Positions 1 through 6,843 of a DNA stretch of 9,854 nt are shown here, piece after piece. Every line of letters begins with the position of its first letter. Position 1 is the first letter of the stretch. The stretch spans positions 1 to 9,854 of the forward strand of contig PCTK01000179.1 of NCBI GenBank assembly GCA_002786505.1, read 5' to 3'. Source of the DNA: Nitrospinae bacterium CG22_combo_CG10-13_8_21_14_all_47_10. GTDB taxonomy: Bacteria > Nitrospinota > Nitrospinia > Nitrospinales > VA-1. The notes below the pieces were generated by a model. That model worked only from the letters and a program-made list of their open reading frames with translations, ran no database searches and had not been told where the DNA came from. Made by a program: the position numbers and the translations under genes.

Positions 1-240
1 TCGGGTCTGCTGGCCGTGCGCCGAGCACCCGCGAAAACAGGTCAGGAAATGGAAACGAGCCTGTCAGCTACGCCTGATTGAAGGGCGAAACCCTGATTTG
101 ATTTCTGGATTCCCGCCTACGCGGGAATGACATTCTGAACAAGGATTTCACCGAGGAGGAACTTCTCTTTAGATTGGCAGATCAGCCTTATTTTAAAGGC
201 TTGAAAGGAGTTTGCCACCCTTTTTTCATGAAATATCCGG
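1..240. other. Left-edge region, mostly non-coding, with a palindromic repeat
   Basis: No complete gene is visible. Three short plus-strand frames are open from the window edge and stop at 75-77, 79-81 and about position 131. One of them could be the tail of a gene lying to the left, but nothing shows which. The frame starting at base 3 would end in a Ser/Gly/Asn-rich tail finishing NEPVSYA. The stretch contains the perfect palindrome at 109-128 (separate entry). It also has a weak 6-bp hairpin (AGCCTT, loop ATTTTA, AAGGCT, 184-201) that could slow transcription coming off the minus-strand methyltransferase gene. That hairpin has no T-tract, so it is not called a terminator. Confidence 0.5.
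109..128. repeat. dRS3-like 20-bp palindromic repeat
   Basis: The sequence ATTCCCGC-CTAC-GCGGGAAT is a perfect 8-bp inverted repeat with a 4-base loop, preceded by TCTGG and followed by GACA. It fits ATTCCC-N8-GGGAAT, the consensus of the dRS3 element known from Neisseria. Similar elements are scattered between genes in many other bacteria. It lies outside any confident gene, as expected. It could also act as an mRNA-end hairpin for whatever lies to the left. No second copy is present in this window, so its repeat status rests on the consensus match. Confidence 0.6.
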
Positions 241-1614
241 CTAACTGAACTGAATATGAACGAATGAAACTGGCGGCGGCGGGGATTGAAAAACAGCCTG
301 AATATCTTTTTCCCGGTAACCCAGTTTTCTGAGCGGTTTCAGGGCGGCCAGAACTTCCTCTCTGGTGACATAGGCGACCGTATCGGGAACGCCCCGACTG
401 CTGAGGTTTTTAGCCAGTTGGGCGATTTGCTTTCTCTGCTTTTTTGGCGTGCCTTCCAAAGCCGGGTAGTCGAGTTTCCCAGGGTAGGGGCTTCGATAAA
501 CGGTATTCAGAGCATGGAGTGTGTTGAGCATCAATATATCCCTGTCCCATGCGGCCATACTGACTACCTGCGGGTGGTTTTGCATCAGGTCCACCAGGCT
601 GACGACCTCGGACCCGAGGTCCTTCCCCACAAATTTATTCTGATATTCCCGGCTGACTTCGGCAAACCCCAGCGACCGGCCTATTTTTTCAAGCAGGGGA
701 AAGTTCACCATAAACGTGTATTGTCCGCCGTATAAATTGAAATAAGGCCGTCCTTCCTGATTAAGATCTCGAATCTCTTTCATGCCATAGTCAAAACTGG
801 TGTAACCGAAATTTTCGGGCTTTAAGAGTTCCCTGGCTTTTTCGATGGCGGAAAACGCTCCGATATTAATGGGCATGGGAATTTCATCTTTCAACTCTTC
901 GGCGTGGGCTTTTAAAATTTCGGCAAAGGGCCAGGCATCCAGATCCACCCTTTGAAAGTCGCGTTCCCAGTGAATGGTGTTGAGGAAGTCGGGATACTGG
1001 CAGAGGCTTTGCAGATCCCTTTTTTTGAATTGTTCGATGAAAGCCTCTTGAGGCAGTGCCTGTTGGTCAATAAAAGGGCAAAGGTATTCCTCATAAAAAA
1101 GGCCCTGATGCTTCAGTAGCACTTTGGTGGCCAGGTCATCCCAGATTTCGTTGCTGATGATTTTTGTTGCAGAGTGAGGGCGAAAACAGTCCAACTGCCC
1201 GGCGTGCACACGAACGGTAGAAAATTTCCCTGTGTGTTCCAGAAGGCGGGGATTGGTTCGCACGCCTTTCAGAATTTCTTCGGATTCATCGCAAAGGATG
1301 TAATAGACAAAAGGGTAAACTTCGTTTTCACTGTCTATTTCGCGCAGGTGGCTGAGGAAACATGCGGCCAGGTTGCCATTGCCCACACCCCACTCGTGCA
1401 CAATCCACGTGTCGTTTTCAGGACGCCGCTCCTTGGCTTTTGCATAAAAATCATTGGCCAGGGCATGGGCCAGGCGGTGGTCCCGGCTCACATAAGTCTG
1501 GAAATGGTTGTGGATTTCCGGGCCCTTGATGCCGTAGAAAATGGCATTGGCATGGGTACCCCAATAATCGGAAGGTTTGAACTCCCCAAGGGCGATCATG
1601 TTTGGATGGGTCAT
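241..1614 (-). CDS. MidA/NDUFAF7-like SAM-dependent methyltransferase
   Basis: Predicted soluble class I methyltransferase of 457 aa, related to the MidA/NDUFAF7 (DUF185) family. The mitochondrial member methylates an arginine of a complex I subunit; bacterial roles are poorly known. A SAM-binding motif I is seen as HEWGVGNGNLAA at about residues 73-84, where the usual GPGxG reads GVGNG. An acidic residue follows strand 2 (LCDES, D109). The family's Asn-Glu-aromatic-Asp motif appears as NEIWDDL (155-161). The later FDYG (274-277) and a YTFMVNFPLLEKIGRSLGF block (299-317) match the family's C-terminal half. There is no signal peptide. The start ATG at 1614 has no clear Shine-Dalgarno sequence; a second in-frame ATG at 1599 is possible. 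The gene follows the TPR gene by 22 bases, so the two probably share a transcript. The family call is fairly sure; the substrate is unknown. Confidence 0.75.
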   Translation of the reverse strand: MTHPNMIALGEFKPSDYWGTHANAIFYGIKGPEIHNHFQTYVSRDHRLAHALANDFYAKAKERRPENDTWIVHEWGVGNGNLAACFLSHLREIDSENEVYPFVYYILCDESEEILKGVRTNPRLLEHTGKFSTVRVHAGQLDCFRPHSATKIISNEIWDDLATKVLLKHQGLFYEEYLCPFIDQQALPQEAFIEQFKKRDLQSLCQYPDFLNTIHWERDFQRVDLDAWPFAEILKAHAEELKDEIPMPINIGAFSAIEKARELLKPENFGYTSFDYGMKEIRDLNQEGRPYFNLYGGQYTFMVNFPLLEKIGRSLGFAEVSREYQNKFVGKDLGSEVVSLVDLMQNHPQVVSMAAWDRDILMLNTLHALNTVYRSPYPGKLDYPALEGTPKKQRKQIAQLAKNLSSRGVPDTVAYVTREEVLAALKPLRKLGYREKDIQAVFQSPPPPVSFVHIQFS

Positions 1615-1636
1615 GTTGGAGTTTCAGGGGAACTTG

Positions 1637-2752
1637 TCAGGAGTCCGCATCCGCCAGCGATTCCATCCCGGGTGAGTTTCCTTCCATGTCTCCACCTCCG
1701 GCGTATTTGCTGGTTTGGGAAACTCCGCCTGGGATATTTGAGGGGTTGCTTCCGCCAGCGCTGGCAACAGGAGCAGGTTCGTTCATCAATGCTTCATACT
1801 TCTGGTACGCCGCTTGCGAGTCTTCCATCAACCCGACTTCTTTGTAGCAATTATACAGGTTCAACCAGGCTCCTATGTCTGCTGGATTCAGGGTTACTGC
1901 TGTTTTGAACGACTTGATAGCGGTTTCAGGCCTTCCCATATTTGCATAAAGGGTCCCCAGATTGGTGTGGGGTAGAGAGTAGTCGGGAGCCAGTTCGCTG
2001 GCTTTTTTGAAAGCCGCGATGGCATCGTCCACCATATTGCGTACGGAATAGCAACTGCCCAGGTTGCAAAAGGCCTGCGGGTCTTTATCGTCAATGTCGA
2101 CCACACACAGGGCGGCATCAATAGCTTCCTCATAGCGTTCAGCGTGGAAATACGCGTTGGACAGTGCCGCGCGGAGTTCTTTATCTTCCGGATTGAACAT
2201 CAGCACTTTTCTGAGTGCCATGATTTCCTTGTCGTAAAGTTTGAGCATGTCATACGCCGCGGCAAGGTTGGCATAGCCGGTGGTATCGGTGGGGTCCAGT
2301 TCAATAACCTTCTCAAATGAGTTCGCGGCGTTTTCAAACATGTCCCGGAGCAAATAGAGGCCTCCAAGATTGAAGAAGTTTTCGGGATCGGTGGCGTCCA
2401 GCTCACAGGCCCGGTTCAATTCAATCAGGGCTTCTTCTTCATGTTTGAACAGCACGTAAGCGGTGCCGAGTAGTTTATAGACCCGTGCGTTTTTCGGGGC
2501 TTTATTGCGAATGGCTCTGAGTTGCTTGATGGCTTCTTCATAATTAGCACCATCTATCATCAGGGTGGCCAGTTCTAACTGAAGATCCAGATTGTCGGGG
2601 TCGGTTTTCAACTCCTTGGTGATCTGGCGGGTTTTTTTTGCAATGGCCATTTCCCGCTTTGTTTCTTCGGGGTCACGGACACCCAACTCTTCAAAAATTT
2701 CAGGATCGATTTTCATTGTGATCCAGTCTGTCGGTTTGCCTGCCTCGCCCAT
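1637..2752 (-). CDS. Tetratricopeptide repeat protein (about eight TPRs)
   Basis: A 371-aa cytoplasmic TPR protein, probably a scaffold or adaptor. A charged N-terminal stretch (1-50) precedes about eight consecutive 34-residue TPR units at roughly 54-325. Their hallmarks include AxxLGTAYV, NLGGLYLL, NLAAAYDML, NLGSCYSV, NLGTLYA and closing ELDP, ELAP and LNP turns. The last 45 residues are Gly/Ser/Pro/Asn-rich and probably disordered. There is no signal peptide or membrane segment. ATG 2752 is chosen because a strong promoter lies just upstream and an AAAGAAAG stretch precedes it. An internal ATG at 2716 (MKIDPEIF) is an alternative. The 22-base spacing to the methyltransferase gene suggests the TPR domain may present a substrate or partner to that enzyme, which is inference. 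Confidence 0.85.
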   Translation of the reverse strand: MGEAGKPTDWITMKIDPEIFEELGVRDPEETKREMAIAKKTRQITKELKTDPDNLDLQLELATLMIDGANYEEAIKQLRAIRNKAPKNARVYKLLGTAYVLFKHEEEALIELNRACELDATDPENFFNLGGLYLLRDMFENAANSFEKVIELDPTDTTGYANLAAAYDMLKLYDKEIMALRKVLMFNPEDKELRAALSNAYFHAERYEEAIDAALCVVDIDDKDPQAFCNLGSCYSVRNMVDDAIAAFKKASELAPDYSLPHTNLGTLYANMGRPETAIKSFKTAVTLNPADIGAWLNLYNCYKEVGLMEDSQAAYQKYEALMNEPAPVASAGGSNPSNIPGGVSQTSKYAGGGDMEGNSPGMESLADADS

Positions 2753-2805
2753 ATTGGTACACTTTCTTTAAAAAGGTTAATTTGTTCTGAGTTTGTGTGT
2801 CCTAA

Positions 2806-2834
2806 ATTCTAGGTCATTGCCCACACCCTGTCAA
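2806..2834 (-). promoter_or_regulatory. Sigma70-type promoter of the TPR-methyltransferase pair
   Basis: On the minus strand a perfect -35 box TTGACA (2829-2834) is followed by a 17-base spacer and a -10 box TAGAAT (2806-2811), five of six to consensus. Transcription should begin near 2799, giving a leader of about 47 bases before ATG 2752. Its quality implies that the TPR and methyltransferase genes can be expressed independently of the radical SAM gene upstream. Confidence 0.7.
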
Positions 2835-2869
2835 CACCTGGCTGGTTGCTGATAAACTTCAGGATTTTT

Positions 2870-2926
2870 CATTTTGAGGAGCCCCTTCGGCTGTGCCCAG
2901 GGCAGGTTCCGGCGACGAAGGATCTC
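2870..2926. repeat. Candidate dispersed intergenic repeat element
   Basis: The stretch begins CATTTTGAGGAGCC and ends GCGACGAAGGATCTC, with short nested palindromes (AGCC..GGCT and GCCCAGGGC) between. From memory this resembles the CATTCTGAG...GCGAAGAATCTC class of dispersed intergenic repeats common in several environmental bacterial groups. No second copy lies in this window, so the assignment is tentative. Confidence 0.35.
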
Positions 2927-2963
2927 TGTGTTATGCAAAGCCCTTTTAAATCAGGGTGACGGG

Positions 2964-4760
2964 TTAAGGAGTTACTGTTGTTTTTGCCATGTTGAGAATT
3001 TCTTCCTTGCCGAACCGGTCGAGGTAGAGCAGGAAATGTTCGCGTGACAGGTAGTTCCAGATATTGCGGGAAGGGAAGGTTTCATCAATCACAGAGTTGA
3101 AGTGTTCGTAGACCTCCATCACCTCATCCCGCGGCATCCCCGCGTTGATATCAAAATCGAACACGATGGCCATATCCCGGTCCGGGTCGTGAATGATGCG
3201 GTCGATTTTGAATTTCCCCGGATTGTGGTAGATGGCAGAGTCCTTTTCCAGGGCGAAGATGGACTGCCCTACAGAATGGATGGTGCCGGTGCCCACCTCT
3301 GAATTTTCCACGGTGAACTTAATGGTGTCTTCCGCTTCTTCGCGTTCTTCTGTGGGGAACCCGAAAAACAGGTAGAGATGGTTCCAGATTCCGGCATCAG
3401 AACTGTTTTTCAGCACACTTCGTTCTGTATCCTGATCGCAACCCTTGTCGATGATTTTCAGGATGCGGTCGTTGGCACTTTCCAGGCCGAAAAACAGCAT
3501 GAGGAACCCGGCCTTATAGATATCCTCGAATAGTTCCGGCGATTCCTTATCCCCCGATTCGAATTTGAGCATTCCCAATGAGCGCATTTCCACCCCTTGT
3601 TTCAGGATGGCCTTGGACATGCGGTTGAAAGCGTTTGGGGAAATGGCTTCATCAGAAAATGTGAAGTATTTGGTTTTATATTTTTTGCCGAGGTAGCCGA
3701 GTTCTTCTGCCACCCGGGTTTCATTTTCTTTGCGGTAATAGGAATCATAGATAAAGCTATGGGTGCAGAAAGTACATTTTCCCCAATAACAGCCGCGGCT
3801 CGACATATAAGGCAGAACCGGATAAGGCATTAAATATTTTTGCAATGGCAGTTGGTCGAAGGTCGGGCAAACCAACTGGTCGTAAGGAAGGGCTTCGATT
3901 TTGGGATTGTGAATAACCTTTTGCTCCTCCATATAAATCAGGTTGGGAACGGTTTTTAGGGACTTTCCAGCTTTGAGATGACCGACCAGCTCTTCCAAAG
4001 GTTTCTCCCCTTCGGAGACGATAGCACTATGAAAAAACTCCTCAAACAGGGCCTGTTTGTTGTCCAGCAGGTCGGCATGCCGGTTGAACACGCTCCCGCC
4101 GATGACGATATGCAACTGCCCAAAGCGTTTGCGTAGCAGGCGTGCCAGAGTCAGGCCGGGTATGACCTGCCCGATGTGGATGATGGATAATCCCACCAAC
4201 CCATAATCATTCCAGCGAACTTTATCAACCAGGTAATCTTCATACAGGCGGATGAATGGATTCCTGACCTTATCTGCTGTTGCCGAAAGAATTCCGGAAA
4301 GGTTTTCTTCCGGGTTTCCCATCATGAAAAAAGAATCCAGATCCAGCCGACTGGGATGGTGGGCGTAGGAAATGAGCTTCATGGCTATTTTCAGTGTGGT
4401 GTAGGCTTTTTTATAAATCTCAAACTGGAAAAAACGGTCTTCATCCCGCAGGACGTTTTTGGCATCTTCCACTTCGTTCAGGACAGAGTCGAGAAAACCG
4501 GTGTCTGCCAGAATATCCCGATACACGGCTTTGACCTCCTGATCCTCGGTGGTGTAGGCGGGGGCTGAAAGCCGTTGCCGCACAATGTCCACGCATTGGG
4601 CCAGATAGCCCCTGGACAGGAAAACCTCATAACTTTCTATATTAAAATCGAACTGGTCTACTGCATGGCCTTTGGATTCAAGGTGGGCCTTCAAGGTAGG
4701 TAGGGCAAGATAGGGCTGGCTAGGGTACCACTGCGGTGGAAAAAGAAGAGCGGTTTTCAT
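2964..4760 (-). CDS. B12-binding domain radical SAM protein
   Basis: A 598-aa cytoplasmic enzyme joining an N-terminal cobalamin-binding Rossmann domain to a radical SAM barrel. The N-terminus MKTALLFPPQWYPSQPYLAL is typical of the class. Further Rossmann strands appear as LVGLSIIHIG (about 188-197) and IVIGGSVF (218-225); no DxHxxG motif is seen. The cluster-binding cysteines are C324, C329 and C332 in SRGCYWGKCTFC. This gives CX4CX2C, one residue longer than the standard CX3CX2C. FFGLESANDR (423-432) and LFFGFPTEE (464-472) are standard barrel blocks. Such proteins usually methylate or rearrange inert carbons in cofactors, lipids or natural products; the substrate cannot be read here. ATG 4760 is preferred over the in-frame TTG 4769 because GAAAGAG sits 10 bases upstream of the ATG but would nearly touch the TTG. 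The gene stands alone and is divergent from 5073. Confidence 0.85.
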   Translation of the reverse strand: MKTALLFPPQWYPSQPYLALPTLKAHLESKGHAVDQFDFNIESYEVFLSRGYLAQCVDIVRQRLSAPAYTTEDQEVKAVYRDILADTGFLDSVLNEVEDAKNVLRDEDRFFQFEIYKKAYTTLKIAMKLISYAHHPSRLDLDSFFMMGNPEENLSGILSATADKVRNPFIRLYEDYLVDKVRWNDYGLVGLSIIHIGQVIPGLTLARLLRKRFGQLHIVIGGSVFNRHADLLDNKQALFEEFFHSAIVSEGEKPLEELVGHLKAGKSLKTVPNLIYMEEQKVIHNPKIEALPYDQLVCPTFDQLPLQKYLMPYPVLPYMSSRGCYWGKCTFCTHSFIYDSYYRKENETRVAEELGYLGKKYKTKYFTFSDEAISPNAFNRMSKAILKQGVEMRSLGMLKFESGDKESPELFEDIYKAGFLMLFFGLESANDRILKIIDKGCDQDTERSVLKNSSDAGIWNHLYLFFGFPTEEREEAEDTIKFTVENSEVGTGTIHSVGQSIFALEKDSAIYHNPGKFKIDRIIHDPDRDMAIVFDFDINAGMPRDEVMEVYEHFNSVIDETFPSRNIWNYLSREHFLLYLDRFGKEEILNMAKTTVTP

Positions 4761-4820
4761 GATATTCAAACTCTTTCAACCCATCTCATGGGATTTCCTC
4801 TCCCGATGGGAACGGTTAAC

Positions 4821-4848
4821 TTTATATAAATCAAGTGTTGATAGTTAA
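4821..4848 (-). promoter_or_regulatory. Candidate promoter of the radical SAM gene, with a dyad in its spacer
   Basis: On the minus strand TTAACT (4843-4848, -35-like, four of six) is followed after 16 bases by TATAAA (4821-4826, -10-like, five of six). Transcription would begin near 4814, leaving a leader of about 53 bases before ATG 4760. The spacer holds a perfect dyad ATCAA-GTG-TTGAT (4830-4842). A regulator bound there would block the polymerase, so it is a reasonable but unproven operator. Confidence 0.4.
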
Positions 4849-4865
4849 AGAGTATACCACCCGCC

Positions 4866-4873
4866 AGGCGAGG
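4866..4873 (-). repeat. Inverted, degenerate copy of the promoter-region repeat
   Basis: AGGCGAGG here is the exact reverse complement of the CCTCGCCT core of the tandem copies at 4941-4968. Extending the comparison, the minus strand read from about 4876 down to 4858 matches the second tandem copy and its right flank at 15 of 19 positions. Two of the four differences would be G-U pairs in RNA. It sits next to the radical SAM promoter, mirroring the tandem copies next to the rightward promoter. Confidence 0.5.
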
Positions 4874-4940
4874 GGCCAATTGCAATAGCTCTATCCCGAG
4901 AGAAAAGAGTTGTCCAGGCTTAAAATGTTATTGCCAAGTG

Positions 4941-4968
4941 GCTCCTCGCCTAGTGCTCCTCGCCTAGT
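4941..4968 (+). repeat. Perfect tandem duplication of a 14-bp unit upstream of a -35 box
   Basis: GCTCCTCGCCTAGT occurs twice head to tail with no mismatch (4941-4954 and 4955-4968), ending two bases before the TTGACA box at 4971. The placement at about -66 to -38 relative to the predicted start is where activators commonly bind. It may equally be a recent slippage duplication or a fragment of a dispersed repeat. Confidence 0.8.
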
Positions 4969-4970
4969 GG

Positions 4971-5000
4971 TTGACACTTTTGCGGAAAAAGGATTATACT
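4971..5000 (+). promoter_or_regulatory. Strong sigma70-type promoter of the 5073 gene
   Basis: A perfect -35 box TTGACA (4971-4976) and a -10 box TATACT (4995-5000) are separated by 18 bases. Transcription should start near 5007, with a 5' leader of about 65 bases. The tandem 14-bp repeats abut the -35 box from upstream. Confidence 0.75.
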
Positions 5001-5072
5001 TACGTTCGATTCCCAGAACTCTTTTAAAAGTATTGGTTTATTGTTTTACCCTTGTCATGAAGGAGACTTGCG

Positions 5073-5681
5073 TTGAGCGAACAGGATACGGAAACTAAGC
5101 GAAACCCCGGGCCAGAAGGCGAAGGTGCGGTCGAAGAAAAAGAGGTTGATCATCTTTCAGACTTAAGCGAGTTGGAGAAGATCAAAATCGAACTTCAGAA
5201 GGAAAAAGAAAAAGCCACCAAGGAGTTGGCTGAAGGCGAGGAAGAGGAAGAGGATTTACGTGAAGTAGATTATTTACAGAAGTTAGTCACTCTTGCCGTC
5301 AAATTTGATCACCATATTGGAATGTACCTCATGCCTGCTTACATTGACTGCGGCCTGAAATACGACCACAGGTTGGCTGAAAGCTATACCGTTCAGCTCA
5401 CAACCATCCAGTCGTTCCTGCGCCTTCTCGATAAAGTTGATGGTGTGACCCGGGAAGAGGTAACCAAACAATGTATTTTGAACCTGCGGAACATCATCCA
5501 ACTGGTTTTCAAAAATATGGTGAAGCCGTTATATAGAGAAGTGGGCCTGATGAAAAAGAAACCTAAATCTGAAAGTTTGGATAATTTCAAACAGAATTGG
5601 AATGAGAGGCTCGACGAACTTCAAAAAACCTGTGATTTTGAGTATCAGATTCTGGATGTGAAGGGGTTCCTGATAAAATAA
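5073..5681 (+). CDS. Acidic, mostly helical protein of unknown function
   Basis: A 202-aa cytoplasmic protein of no family I recognise. The first 65 residues are highly charged and probably disordered or coiled-coil, with an EKEKATKELAEGEEEEEDL tract at about 44-62. The rest (66-202) appears to be an all-helical domain with three cysteines (C93, C134, C187) and a paired His at 80-81; there is no signal peptide or membrane helix. The start is TTG 5073, fixed by a clear AGGAG (5061-5065) seven bases upstream. No ATG in this frame fits as well. It has its own promoter and is followed by a hairpin terminator, so it is probably a single-gene unit. It sits at the head of a run of repeat-scaffold genes, but its role is unknown. 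Confidence 0.8.
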   Translation: MSEQDTETKRNPGPEGEGAVEEKEVDHLSDLSELEKIKIELQKEKEKATKELAEGEEEEEDLREVDYLQKLVTLAVKFDHHIGMYLMPAYIDCGLKYDHRLAESYTVQLTTIQSFLRLLDKVDGVTREEVTKQCILNLRNIIQLVFKNMVKPLYREVGLMKKKPKSESLDNFKQNWNERLDELQKTCDFEYQILDVKGFLIK

Positions 5682-5741
5682 CCTCCGGTTTATTTGGGTG
5701 CCTTGTATTTCTGGCACGATAAGTTTTATGGCGTAGTGCGG

Positions 5742-5763
5742 AAGAGCCCCTTTCGGGGCTCTT
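5742..5763 (+). terminator. Intrinsic terminator after the 5073 gene
   Basis: A perfect 9-bp GC-rich stem AAGAGCCCC / GGGGCTCTT (5742-5750 and 5755-5763) with a TTTC loop is followed by TTCCTATTT. The hairpin is stable but the T-run is imperfect, so some read-through into the NHL gene 50 bases downstream is likely. Confidence 0.75.
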
Positions 5764-5813
5764 TCCTATTTGGAGTTTAAATTTTTCCTGGTTTTGGGGA
5801 AGAGAGGTTTGTT

Positions 5814-6806
5814 TTGGTGGAACATAATACTGAAAACAGCGAGGGCGCTCAGGCACTGGAAGTTGTTGGTGTTGAAGAGGCTCTTCCTGAAGCGAGGCCA
5901 AAGATTGATCATAGCCAGCTTTATGTCTGGGTGGCTGATTCCGGCAATGATCGAATCCAGAAATTCGACGGCAATGGAAAATTTCTGATGTGTTTTGGGA
6001 AATCCGGCGGCACCCGGCCTCCCTATATTCCCGGTGAATTTAAGACTCCAAGTGGAGTGGCTGTGGATAAGGAGGGTTATATTTGGGTTGTCGATACGGG
6101 TTGTCACCGATTGCAAAAGTTTGATTCTGACGGAGATTTTTTTCTTGAGTTTGGCAAAGAAGGCTGGGGGCAGGAAAAATTTTACATGCCGGAGCAAATT
6201 GTCGCGGAGCCTACGGGAACCATCCTTGTGGCAGATACCTCCAACCATTGCGTCAAGAGGTACGACAGCGATGGCGAATTTATCCTTAGCTTTGGATTCG
6301 CCGGAAATTTTGATGGATTCATGAAATTCCCCGTTGGTCTGGCATTGGACCGGGAAGGTAATATTTATGTGGCCGATCGCGACAACCAGCGTATTCAGAT
6401 TTTCAACGAGGATGGGCAATTTCTGTCCAAGTTCGGTGAGTATGGATTCGAGCCGGGTAGATTGAATTTCCCCACCGGCGTTGCTGTGCGTAGGGATGGC
6501 ACCATCATGGTATCCGAAAAAAGCCAGAACCGAATACAGCTTTTTGACCGGGAGGGACACTCCTTGGACGTTATAGGGGAAGCGGGCAAACGCGACGGTC
6601 AGTTCAACTGTCCGGTTTCGCTGGTGGAAGACCCTTATGGATATGTGTTTGTCGTCGATACTTTGAACCAGAGAATCCAGAAGTTTGACCCGGACCTGAA
6701 CTTTGTCTCCAAGTGGGGCATTGTTGGCAGGGATCCCGGGCAGTTTTATAATCCATCCGGTATTTGCCTGTCCTGGGAGCCAGACTGGGCGCCACAGGAA
6801 GAGTAG
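5814..6806 (+). CDS. NHL-repeat six-bladed beta-propeller protein
   Basis: A 330-aa NHL protein without a signal peptide, so predicted cytoplasmic. After an acidic 35-residue lead, six NHL units follow at about 36-88, 89-136, 137-182, 183-229, 230-276 and 277-317. Each has the pattern hydrophobic-V-(A/V)-D-x-x-N-x-R-(I/L)-Q-x-F-(D/N), then G-x-F and P-x-G-(V/L)-A-(V/L)-D-x-x-G. Examples are VADSGNDRIQKFD and VADRDNQRIQIFN. The count suits one closed propeller. NHL propellers mostly bind proteins, RNA or ligands, and no catalytic motif is seen. The start is TTG 5814 or the adjacent GTG 5817, with AGAGAGG (5801-5807) at suitable spacing. No clear promoter lies between the upstream hairpin and this start. 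The Lcl gene follows after 37 bases, so the two are probably co-transcribed. Confidence 0.88.
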   Translation: MVEHNTENSEGAQALEVVGVEEALPEARPKIDHSQLYVWVADSGNDRIQKFDGNGKFLMCFGKSGGTRPPYIPGEFKTPSGVAVDKEGYIWVVDTGCHRLQKFDSDGDFFLEFGKEGWGQEKFYMPEQIVAEPTGTILVADTSNHCVKRYDSDGEFILSFGFAGNFDGFMKFPVGLALDREGNIYVADRDNQRIQIFNEDGQFLSKFGEYGFEPGRLNFPTGVAVRRDGTIMVSEKSQNRIQLFDREGHSLDVIGEAGKRDGQFNCPVSLVEDPYGYVFVVDTLNQRIQKFDPDLNFVSKWGIVGRDPGQFYNPSGICLSWEPDWAPQEE

Positions 6807-6843
6807 AAATTTTTAGCACCCTTGATTTTTAGGAAACCCCCTG

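Larger units (their letters stand above)
2753..2963. other. Intergenic region between radical SAM and TPR genes
   Basis: This 211-base gap between two minus-strand genes holds the TPR promoter (2806-2834) and a repeat-like, palindrome-rich stretch (2870-2926). No convincing intrinsic terminator for the radical SAM gene is seen. Short inverted matches exist, such as AGCC/GGCT around 2880-2892 and GCCC-A-GGGC near 2895-2903, but none is followed by a T-run on the minus strand. No open frame of note. Confidence 0.5.
4761..5072. other. Divergent intergenic control region
   Basis: About 310 bases separate the minus-strand radical SAM gene from the plus-strand gene at 5073. It contains a candidate promoter facing left, a strong promoter facing right and, between them, a cluster of three related GC-rich repeats (separate entries). 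The region is otherwise AT-rich and has no credible gene of its own. Confidence 0.65.

Noticed and set aside
31..42. Exact 12-base match GCGAAAACAGGT at 31-42 and 9769-9780
   Set aside because: A few 12-base repeats are expected by chance in a window this long, and the contexts differ.
1..77. Tail of a gene entering from the left
   Set aside because: Three frames are open from the edge and nothing discriminates between them, so no coding feature is called.
286..735. 149-aa plus-strand open frame opposite the methyltransferase gene
   Set aside because: It lies antisense to a gene with clear family motifs, has no ribosome site and shows no recognisable domain; it is a shadow frame.
1174..1908. 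244-aa plus-strand open frame spanning the methyltransferase-TPR junction
   Set aside because: It overlaps two well-supported minus-strand genes in antisense and its composition is not protein-like.
4910..5098. 62-aa plus-strand open frame covering the promoter and start of the 5073 gene
   Set aside because: It runs through a strong promoter and repeats and overlaps the better-supported frame with its own AGGAG site.
5766..6560. 264-aa minus-strand open frame opposite the NHL gene
   Set aside because: The plus strand encodes six regular NHL repeats over the same bases; the periodic antisense sequence only mirrors them.
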